Part shown: positions 57,761 to 64,000 of the stretch, piece after piece
Layout of the letters: each line of letters opens with the position of its first letter
How positions within the stretch are numbered: the stretch's first letter is position 1
Source of the DNA: Edaphovirga cremea
GTDB lineage: Bacteria; Pseudomonadota; Gammaproteobacteria; Enterobacterales; Enterobacteriaceae
DNA length: 64,000 nt
Assembly (NCBI RefSeq): GCF_003332275.1
Contig: NZ_QOVA01000007.1
Span: forward strand, 62,001 to 126,000
Direction: 5' to 3'
Notes under the pieces: generated by a model
Database searches by the model: none
What the model saw: the letters and a program-made list of their open reading frames with translations, nothing else
Told to the model about the DNA's origin: nothing
Position numbers and translations under genes: made by a program

Positions 57761-59287
57761 TCAACCGACGCTGTGCTCAAGGCTTATCGCCAGCAGTTTC
57801 TGCGCTTCAACCGCAAACTCAAGCGGCAGCTCAGAGAAAACATCCTTACAAAAACCGTTAACTATCATTGAAATCGCATCGTCTTCACTGATCCCGCGCT
57901 GCAGGCAGTAAAAGAGTTGGTCATCACCGATTTTTGATGTGGTGGCTTCATGCTCCAACTGCGCAGAATTGTTGCGCACTTCCACATACGGGAAGGTATG
58001 CGCTGCGCTGTCAGGGCCAATCAGCATGGAGTCGCACTGGGTAAAGTTACGGGCGTTATCCGCACCCGGCAGGATTTTCACCAATCCCCGGTAGCTATTC
58101 TGGCTATGCCCGGCAGAAATCCCCTTGGAAATAATGGTGGATTTGGTGTTCTTGCCGATGTGAATCATTTTGGTGCCGGTGTCGGCCTGCTGGCTGCCGC
58201 TGGTCAACGCCACCGAGAAGAATTCGCCAATCGAATTGTCCCCTTTCAGGATCACACTCGGGTATTTCCAGGTGATCGCCGAACCGGTTTCAGACTGTGT
58301 CCAGGACATTTTCGAGCCAGCCCCTTCACACAGCGCACGTTTGGTCACGAAGTTCAGGATACCGCCGGTGCTCTGTTTGCTGCCGGAGAACCAGTTCTGC
58401 ACCGTGGAGTATTTCACCTCGGCATTTTTGTGCAGGATGACTTCCACGACGGCCGCATGCAGTTGATAGGTGTCACGCGCGGGAGCGGAACAGCCTTCAA
58501 TGTAGCTGACATAGCTGTCTTCATCGGCGATCAGGATAGTTCTCTCGAACTGACCGGTTTTGGCCGCATTGATGCGGAAATAGGTCGACAACTCCATCGG
58601 GCAGCGCACACCTTTCGGGACGTAAACGAAGGTACCGTCGGAGGCGACAGCCGCGTTCAGCGCGGCAAAAAAGTTATCCTGCGCTGGTACCACGGTGCCG
58701 AGATATTTGCGCACCAAATCAGGATGTTCCTGAATCGCCTCACCGAAAGAGCAGAAAATAATGCCCTGCTCCGAGAGTTTTCCGCGATAGGTCGTCGCTA
58801 CCGACACCGAGTCAAAAATAGCGTCGACTGCCACTTCCGCCCCTTCGCGAACCGGTACGCCCAACTGTTTGAACGCCTCTTCCACTTCGCTGGTCAGGTA
58901 GTTTTTGTGGGTTTCCACGGCGGGAACGCCGAGCGCTTCGGCAGCGGAGGGTTCCTGCGTGGCCCCAGGTTGCGAACCACAAGTGTCATCACAACTGCCG
59001 CAAGACGGTGCGGAATAGTAGCTATAGTCCTGATAATCGAGCGGGGCGTAGTACGCTTTCAACCAATGGGGTTCTTCCATTTTGACCCAGGCGTGATAAG
59101 CCTGCAGGCGGAATTCAAGCATCCACTCTGGTTCATTTCTTTTGGCCGAAATCGCCCGTACAACGTCTTCGTTGATGCCAGACGCCAGTTCATCAGTCGC
59201 CAACTGGGTGAAGAAACCCTCTTTATAGTTCTCTTCACCGGCCCAGACTTGCACACTATCCGGGATTTCTACATTGCTTCGTGTCAT
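57761..59287 (-). CDS. sufB: Iron-sulfur scaffold protein SufB
   Basis: 508 residues (E. coli 495). It is the site of nascent cluster assembly in SufBC2D. The essential Cys equivalent to E. coli Cys405 is kept in NFTQCDSML, and the Glu of LEHEATTS (E434) is present. The nonessential cysteines equivalent to E. coli 414 and 424 are replaced (GPDSAAH, YVEVRNN). A short insertion (about 120-135, [15 protein letters not shown]) near the N-terminal cysteine cluster [10 protein letters not shown] explains the extra length. ATG 59287 is set by homology. It follows sufA by 14 bp. Confidence 0.97.
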   Translation of the reverse strand: MTRSNVEIPDSVQVWAGEENYKEGFFTQLATDELASGINEDVVRAISAKRNEPEWMLEFRLQAYHAWVKMEEPHWLKAYYAPLDYQDYSYYSAPSCGSCDDTCGSQPGATQEPSAAEALGVPAVETHKNYLTSEVEEAFKQLGVPVREGAEVAVDAIFDSVSVATTYRGKLSEQGIIFCSFGEAIQEHPDLVRKYLGTVVPAQDNFFAALNAAVASDGTFVYVPKGVRCPMELSTYFRINAAKTGQFERTILIADEDSYVSYIEGCSAPARDTYQLHAAVVEVILHKNAEVKYSTVQNWFSGSKQSTGGILNFVTKRALCEGAGSKMSWTQSETGSAITWKYPSVILKGDNSIGEFFSVALTSGSQQADTGTKMIHIGKNTKSTIISKGISAGHSQNSYRGLVKILPGADNARNFTQCDSMLIGPDSAAHTFPYVEVRNNSAQLEHEATTSKIGDDQLFYCLQRGISEDDAISMIVNGFCKDVFSELPLEFAVEAQKLLAISLEHSVG

Positions 59288-59301
59288 GGTGGTTACGTCG
59301 C

Positions 59302-59670
59302 TTAAACGCCAAAACTCTCGCCGCACCCGCAGGCGTTCTGAGCTTTAGGGTTATTGAATTTAAATATCTGATTCAGCCCTTCCCGGACGAAATCCACCTC
59401 GGTACCGTCAATAAAAGGCATCGCTTTGAGCGGGACAAATAGCTTCGCGCCGTCGCGTTCAAAAGTCAGGTCATCGCTGGCCGGTGTCTTGGTCAGATCC
59501 AGCACATACGTAAAACCCGCGCAGCCGGACTGTTTCACCGCCAGTTGCAGTCCCTTGACGTCAGGATCCTGCTTAATCAAATGTTTAATCTGTCTGGCTG
59601 CCGACTCGGTGATCGTCAGTCCCTGCCACAGATTGTCCTCCAGTGAGAACGTTGCAACTTCAGTTTGCAT
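59302..59670 (-). CDS. sufA: Iron-sulfur carrier SufA
   Basis: 122 residues, A-type carrier that moves [2Fe-2S]/[4Fe-4S] clusters from SufBC2D to apoproteins. The three ligand cysteines are Cys50 (QSGCAGF), Cys114 and Cys116 (ACGCGESF). First gene of sufABCDSE, with GAGGT before the ATG and a Fur-like box 55 bases upstream of the start. Confidence 0.97.
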   Translation of the reverse strand: MQTEVATFSLEDNLWQGLTITESAARQIKHLIKQDPDVKGLQLAVKQSGCAGFTYVLDLTKTPASDDLTFERDGAKLFVPLKAMPFIDGTEVDFVREGLNQIFKFNNPKAQNACGCGESFGV

Positions 59671-59724
59671 CAGTCATACCTCACAGTGATCTCTTCTTTA
59701 GTTTAGTGCTTTATCACCATCTTA

Positions 59725-59741
59725 GTGATAATGATTATCAC
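59725..59741. promoter_or_regulatory. Fur box upstream of the suf operon
   Basis: GTGATAATGATTATCAC is a perfect 17-bp palindrome about one central G and matches the GATAATGAT core of the Fur consensus. In E. coli Fur-Fe represses suf, relieved by iron limitation, with added activation by IscR and OxyR. IscR and OxyR sites could not be assigned by eye. Confidence 0.75.
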
Positions 59742-60080
59742 TTCAACCTCTTGTTTTAAGAGGGTATAGCGATAATCACCCTTTTGCGGGTCATATCCCT
59801 GAGTATAAATTCAGCACGGGAAAGTTGATGTAAACAAACGTGCTAAACAAGCTGTTGAATAGTTTGTGAATTTTATGTTGCCAATTTCTCACCCGCGTAG
59901 TGAATCAGTATAAATTTCCTCCATTATAAAACATTCATCGAAAATACCTATTTATGAATTTGTCGCTGGCTATAAGGATTACTTAAAGCTTCAGGCTTAT
60001 TTTTTGTCAGTTTGAACGCCTTAGAGGGAAAACGCGCTCCCCATCCTTCATAAGCATAACAGCCGTCAATTTTTGGGCGT
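59742..60080. other. Intergenic region sufA-menI
   Basis: A/T-rich spacer with no supported gene. In E. coli the small RNA rydB and ydhI-unrelated ydiH lie in this interval; I see no recognisable equivalent of either. Confidence 0.45.
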
Positions 60081-60113
60081 AAAAAAACGCCGCAGCTTAT
60101 GCATACGGCGTTT
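60074..60113 (-). terminator. Terminator of menI
   Basis: AAACGCCG (60085-60092) pairs with CGGCGTTT (60106-60113) and is followed leftward by a run of T (60081-60087). It starts 14 bases beyond the menI stop codon. Confidence 0.85.
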
Positions 60114-60126
60114 GATCACTGGAAAG

Positions 60127-60555
60127 TCAGGAGGCAGGCGCGTTGATAACCGCGGTGGTCAGGCGCGACGTGCAACACAACCGCCCTTCTGTATCGAACA
60201 CCTCGATTTGCCACACCTGATGGCTGCGCCCGGTATGGAGCGCCCGGCACACGCCGCGCACCGGCCCCTTGCGCACTGCGCGTATGTGGTTGGCATTGAT
60301 TTCCAAACCCACCACCTGCTGATTGCCCTCAGTGCACAGATACCCGGCCATTGATCCCATCGACTCGGCCAGTACCACTGACGCGCCACCGTGCAGCAAT
60401 CCGAACGGTTGTGTCGTGCGGGAATCCACCGGCATGGTCGCTTCAAGGTAATCGTCACCCAGCACGATAAACTCAATTCCCACATGACCAACCATGCATG
60501 CTTGACCGGTCTTGTTCAGCATGTCGAGGGTGGCTTCGCGTCGCCAAATTCTCAT
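60127..60555 (-). CDS. menI: 1,4-dihydroxy-2-naphthoyl-CoA hydrolase MenI
   Basis: 142 residues, hotdog-fold thioesterase (formerly YdiI). It frees dihydroxynaphthoate from its CoA ester in menaquinone synthesis and also acts on aromatic acyl-CoA. The catalytic Glu and surroundings are in [26 protein letters not shown] (short motif [10 protein letters not shown], about 55-64), with [11 protein letters not shown] for CoA binding. Menaquinone supplies the nap and nrf quinol dehydrogenases of this window. Its ATG overlaps the ydiJ stop. Confidence 0.95.
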   Translation of the reverse strand: MRIWRREATLDMLNKTGQACMVGHVGIEFIVLGDDYLEATMPVDSRTTQPFGLLHGGASVVLAESMGSMAGYLCTEGNQQVVGLEINANHIRAVRKGPVRGVCRALHTGRSHQVWQIEVFDTEGRLCCTSRLTTAVINAPAS

Positions 60556-63500
60556 ATCAGCTCCAATAACGCCTGTAATGGGTGGCGCACACCATTGCCT
60601 TCGATGCGTTTAACCTGACTGCGGCACGAATAGCCGGTTGCCAGACAGCGTTGACGCGGTAAACGTTGCAGTGACGTATGCCACGACAACTCGTAAATCC
60701 CCAATGAATTGGCGAGGTTCTTCGCTTCATGCCCGTAGGTTCCGGCCATACCGCAGCAACCGACGCTGACATTTTCGAGCTTCGCGCCAAAACGTGAGAA
60801 AATCGACGCCCATTGCTGGGTACTGGCTGGCAATGCCGTGGTTTCGGTGCAGTGACCAAACAGATACCACGACTCCCCGCTCATCTGCTGTACCGGTTTA
60901 TCTGCCAGTACACCCTGTAACCACTCATGCACCAATTGTACCTGGAAGGAACCGCGCGTATCGCCAAGAATCTCTTTGTACTCATCGCGATAGCAGAGCA
61001 CCAATGCCGGATCAACGCCCACCATCGGCATCCCCAATTGCGCAATACGGTTAAGGAAATCAGCCGTTTTGCGCGCCGTCCTGGCAAATTTGACCATAAA
61101 ACCTTTGATGTGTTGCGCTTTGCCGTTTGGCGAGAACGGCAGCAGGACCGGCTTCAGACCGAGCTTCTCGACCAGACGAACAAAATCGGCCACCACGTGG
61201 GCGTCGTAATAACTGGTAAACGGATCCTGCACGATCAGCACATATTCACCGCGATTGGCTGGCGGTATCTTCTCAAGCTGCTCCAGCGTCATGGTTGCGG
61301 CACTGTGCCCGAGCATCTGCTGGCGCAGCGTCGGCGTTGAAAGCAGCGGTAAATCCACCATGCCAATAGTACCGCGGCTCATTTCCCGTACCCACGGCTG
61401 CTTGAAGAAGAAGTTAAAGAACTTCGGTACCTTCGCCATCAGTGGCGTATAACTTTCAACGCCTGCCACCAGATAATCCCTGGCGGGGCGCAGGTAACGC
61501 GTATGGTAAAGCTGTAGGAAGCGCGAGCGGAAGCCGGGCACATCAATCTTGATCGGACATTGGGTCGAACAGGCTTTGCAGGCCAGACAGCCTGACATGG
61601 CCTCTTTTACCTCGTGCGAAAAGTCATACTCCCCCTTGCTGGCGTGCCATGAATTGCGCGTTTTATCGAGGAGCGTGCGGAAGCTGATCCGTTTCTTCTC
61701 GGCCAGACTTTTCTCCAGCTCCAGCGGATCCACGCCCTGCTCCGCCAACAGGCGCAGCCATTCACGCACCAACCCTGCCCGCCCTTTCGGCGAATGAATG
61801 CGGCTGCCGGTAATTTTCATCGACGGGCACATCGGGCTTTTCACATCGAAGTTAAAACAGAGGCCGTTGCCGTTACACTCCATCGCGCCGCGAAACGCCG
61901 TTCGCACATTGAGCGGAATACGCCGATCAAAGGTGCCACGTTTCACCGCATCCACCTTCATCATCGGCGCATCGTTACCCAATGGCGCACAGATCTTGCC
62001 AGGATTCAGACGGTTATCGGGATCGAACGCCGACTTGATGCGACGCAGTTCAGTAAACAATTCCTCACCGAAAAATGCCGGGCTGTATTCGGCACGGAAA
62101 CCTTTACCGTGTTCGCCCCACAGCAGGCCGCCATATTTGGCCGTCAGTTCAACCACCTGATCGGAGATCTGCTTCATCAGCACTTCCTGCGCCGGATCGC
62201 ACATATCCAGCGCGGGGCGCACATGCAATACGCCCGCATCCACATGGCCAAACATGCCATAACTCAGATTGTGGCTGTCGAGCAATGCGCGGAATTCGAC
62301 AATATAGTCAGCCAGATGCTGCGGTGGCACGCAGGTGTCTTCCGCAAAGGGGATCGGTTTTGCCTGCCCTTTGGCGTTACCCAGCAAACCCACGGCTTTC
62401 TTGCGCATCGCATAGATGCGTTCAATTCCCGCCAATTCCCCGCAGACCTGATAACCGATCACGCCATCACGTTTATCCGACATCAAACCATCAAGCCGCT
62501 CGCAGAGTTCTGTCACCTGCTTCTCGATCAACGCGCTGTCGTCACCGGCAAACTCAACGATATTCAGGCCCAGCATTTCCTGATTGGGCACGTCAGTAAT
62601 CAATTCGCTGACGGAATGCCAAACGATATCTTCCCGCGCCAGATTGAGCACTTTCGAGTCGATGGTTTCTACCGACAGCGCGTTGGCCTGCACCATTACC
62701 GGCGCATTGAGCAATGCAGAGTTGAAAGAGTCGTACTTGATATTCACCAGACGCCGGACTTTCGGGATCGGCGTAATGTCCAGCCGCGCTTCCGTGATAA
62801 AGGCCAGCGTACCCTCCGCGCCCGTGAGGATTCGGGTAAGATCGAAGGTTTGCAGATCGTCACTCAGTACGTGACGTAAATCATAACCGGTGAGGAAGCG
62901 GTTAAGTTTTGGGAATTTCTCGATAATCAGCGCGCGGTTTTCACGACAGCGATCCAATACCGTGCGGTAAATCCGTCCGAGGGTGGACTGCTCTTCACCC
63001 AACTTCTCCGCCAGTGCGGTCGGGATCGCCTGCGTGTCGAGCATCTCCCCACCCAGCAGGATGGCGCGGAGCCCCAGGACGTGGTCCGATGTTTTGCCGT
63101 AGACCAATGAACCCTGACCGGAGGCGTCGGTGTTGATCATGCCGCCGAGCGTTGCACGGTTGCTGGTCGACAGTTCAGGCGAAAAGAAATAACCGAAAGG
63201 CCGTAAATAGTCATTCAGTTGATCCTTGATCACCCCGGCTTCGACCCTGACCCAACCCTGCTCAGTGTTGATATCCAGAATACGATTCATATAGCGTGAC
63301 ATATCAACAACAATGCCGGTATTCAGCGACTGACCATTGGTGCCGGTACCCCCTCCGCGAGGCGTAAAGACCAGACTATGGAAACGCTCCTCCCCTGCCA
63401 ATCGGGCCAGCAGCGCCACATCAGACGTTGAGCGCGGAAAAACCACGGCATCCGGCAAGAGTTGATAGATGCTGTTGTCAGTCGCCATCGTCAAGCGATC

Positions 63501-63608
63501 GGCATAACTGGTCGCCGTATCACCGTTGAACCCGTTATCTTTCAATGCTTCCAAAAAATCGAGCACCAGTTGAACCATGCCTGGTGCCTGAGAAATTTGT
63601 GGGATCAT
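60552..63608 (-). CDS. ydiJ: FAD/iron-sulfur 2-hydroxy acid dehydrogenase YdiJ
   Basis: 1018 residues. FAD-binding PCMH domain with [15 protein letters not shown] (near 83-95) and [18 protein letters not shown]-linked oxidase C-terminal domain ending near [11 protein letters not shown]; then a ferredoxin region with [13 protein letters not shown] near 667 and a CCG-type domain with [13 protein letters not shown] near the C-terminus. E. coli YdiJ has been reported as a D-2-hydroxyglutarate dehydrogenase. It uses ATG 63608. It is transcribed with menI. Confidence 0.95.
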   Translation of the reverse strand: MIPQISQAPGMVQLVLDFLEALKDNGFNGDTATSYADRLTMATDNSIYQLLPDAVVFPRSTSDVALLARLAGEERFHSLVFTPRGGGTGTNGQSLNTGIVVDMSRYMNRILDINTEQGWVRVEAGVIKDQLNDYLRPFGYFFSPELSTSNRATLGGMINTDASGQGSLVYGKTSDHVLGLRAILLGGEMLDTQAIPTALAEKLGEEQSTLGRIYRTVLDRCRENRALIIEKFPKLNRFLTGYDLRHVLSDDLQTFDLTRILTGAEGTLAFITEARLDITPIPKVRRLVNIKYDSFNSALLNAPVMVQANALSVETIDSKVLNLAREDIVWHSVSELITDVPNQEMLGLNIVEFAGDDSALIEKQVTELCERLDGLMSDKRDGVIGYQVCGELAGIERIYAMRKKAVGLLGNAKGQAKPIPFAEDTCVPPQHLADYIVEFRALLDSHNLSYGMFGHVDAGVLHVRPALDMCDPAQEVLMKQISDQVVELTAKYGGLLWGEHGKGFRAEYSPAFFGEELFTELRRIKSAFDPDNRLNPGKICAPLGNDAPMMKVDAVKRGTFDRRIPLNVRTAFRGAMECNGNGLCFNFDVKSPMCPSMKITGSRIHSPKGRAGLVREWLRLLAEQGVDPLELEKSLAEKKRISFRTLLDKTRNSWHASKGEYDFSHEVKEAMSGCLACKACSTQCPIKIDVPGFRSRFLQLYHTRYLRPARDYLVAGVESYTPLMAKVPKFFNFFFKQPWVREMSRGTIGMVDLPLLSTPTLRQQMLGHSAATMTLEQLEKIPPANRGEYVLIVQDPFTSYYDAHVVADFVRLVEKLGLKPVLLPFSPNGKAQHIKGFMVKFARTARKTADFLNRIAQLGMPMVGVDPALVLCYRDEYKEILGDTRGSFQVQLVHEWLQGVLADKPVQQMSGESWYLFGHCTETTALPASTQQWASIFSRFGAKLENVSVGCCGMAGTYGHEAKNLANSLGIYELSWHTSLQRLPRQRCLATGYSCRSQVKRIEGNGVRHPLQALLELI

Positions 63609-63887
63609 ATTTTTGACCCTGTCCTTTTTATGTTGTGTATAACGAATAGATGTTGTGTATCTCGCCTGTCCGCCTACTACCCGATCTGTTGTGCAGATCC
63701 ATCTTTTTTTTTCGCCATAAAATTACCACACTTCTTTTTTATGCGCGCCTGCCCCCTAACATAAACCGTACCCCTACGGGAGGCCACAACAAATGATGCT
63801 GCCTGGCTGTGAAAAATCTCAAAAATGCATCATGATTAGCAGATTGTTCTCCGGCAAATTTGCCTTATACATTGATGAGATCCATGC
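63609..63887. other. Divergent control region ydiJ-ydiK with direct repeat
   Basis: ATGTTGTGTAT occurs at 63630-63640 and 63650-63660, 20 bp apart, close to the ydiJ start. A 12-bp palindrome GGCAAATTTGCC lies at 63853-63864, about 25 bases before ydiK. No gene or clear promoter was assigned. Confidence 0.5.
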
Positions 63888-64000
63888 ATGAATTATCCGC
63901 ATAAGAATTATGACTTGCCCCGCATTATGTTTGGGGTGTTGTTCATCGCCCTGATGACGGTTGCCAGCATTTGGGTGGTACAACCCTTTATTTTAGGCTT
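63888..64000 (+). CDS. ydiK: AI-2E-type membrane transporter YdiK, N-terminal fragment
   Basis: 37 codons from ATG 63888 to the window edge. The segment PRIMFGVLFIALMTVASIWVV then QPFILGF matches the first membrane helix of E. coli YdiK (AI-2E/UPF0118 family; LFLAIMIVACLWIVQPFILGF). The E. coli gene also diverges from ydiJ. Family members are multi-pass permeases or antiporters; the substrate of YdiK is unknown. Confidence 0.85.
   Translation, partial: MNYPHKNYDLPRIMFGVLFIALMTVASIWVVQPFILG

Noticed and set aside
57950..59305. 451-codon rightward frame opposite sufB
   Set aside because: It is the antisense of a highly conserved gene, with no domain features or start signal.

Overview
The window is ordinary core chromosome of a gamma-proteobacterium of the order Enterobacterales. 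Its backbone follows the Escherichia coli order pdxY-tyrS-pdxH-mliC-anmK-slyB-slyA-ydhIJK-sodC-ydhF-ydhL-nemRA-gloA-rnt-grxD-mepH-ynhF-purR-punRC-cfa-ribE-mdtK-tRNA-Val, then pykF-lpp-ldtE-sufABCDSE-menI-ydiJ-ydiK. A family GH105 unsaturated rhamnogalacturonyl hydrolase between cfa and ribE suggests a plant-associated, pectin-using genus of the Pectobacteriaceae type (Pectobacterium, Dickeya, Brenneria); the genus is an inference. I see no phage, insertion sequence, integrase, CRISPR array, rRNA or defence system.

Region 1-3.1 kb is an accessory left flank: an unidentified partial gene, a PhzF-family protein, a GstB-like transferase, a small membrane protein, then gstA. Region 3.1-9.2 kb holds vitamin B6 salvage (pdxY, pdxH), tyrS, the lysozyme inhibitor mliC, anmK, and the divergent regulators slyB (with a well-formed PhoP promoter) and slyA (with a perfect SlyA operator). 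Region 9.3-14.6 kb holds the ydhI-ydhJ-ydhK efflux set, in which ydhJ and ydhK form one open frame, then sodC, ydhF and ydhL. Region 14.7-28.2 kb holds the electrophile-detoxifying nemR-nemA-gloA set with a perfect NemR box, rnt, grxD, mepH, the 29-residue ynhF, purR, a decayed punR next to an intact punC, cfa, the GH105 enzyme, ribE and mdtK. Compared with E. coli, lhr, sodB and ydhP are missing from this stretch.

Three tRNA-Val(GAC) genes at 28.4-28.8 kb are followed by a 21-kb anaerobic nitrogen-respiration block (28.8-50 kb): the sensor-regulator pair narQ-narP, the periplasmic nitrate reductase operon napFDAGHBC, cytochrome c maturation genes ccmCDEFGHI, and the complete nitrite reductase operon nrfABCDEFG. 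Together these sense nitrate/nitrite, reduce nitrate to nitrite to ammonium in the periplasm, and attach haem to the cytochromes involved. The heme-exporter genes ccmA and ccmB are not in the window. In E. coli these functions sit at four distant loci, so their clustering here is the main feature of the window.

Region 50-64 kb holds pykF (with a Cra box just downstream of its promoter), lpp, the L,D-transpeptidase ldtE, the iron-sulfur assembly operon sufABCDSE behind a Fur-like box, menI, ydiJ and the start of ydiK.

A recurring oddity is a set of short imperfect tandem duplications (8-25 bp units, often about 22 bp) in spacers and at gene 3' ends, and once inside ccmD where it lengthens the protein by an 8-residue repeat.
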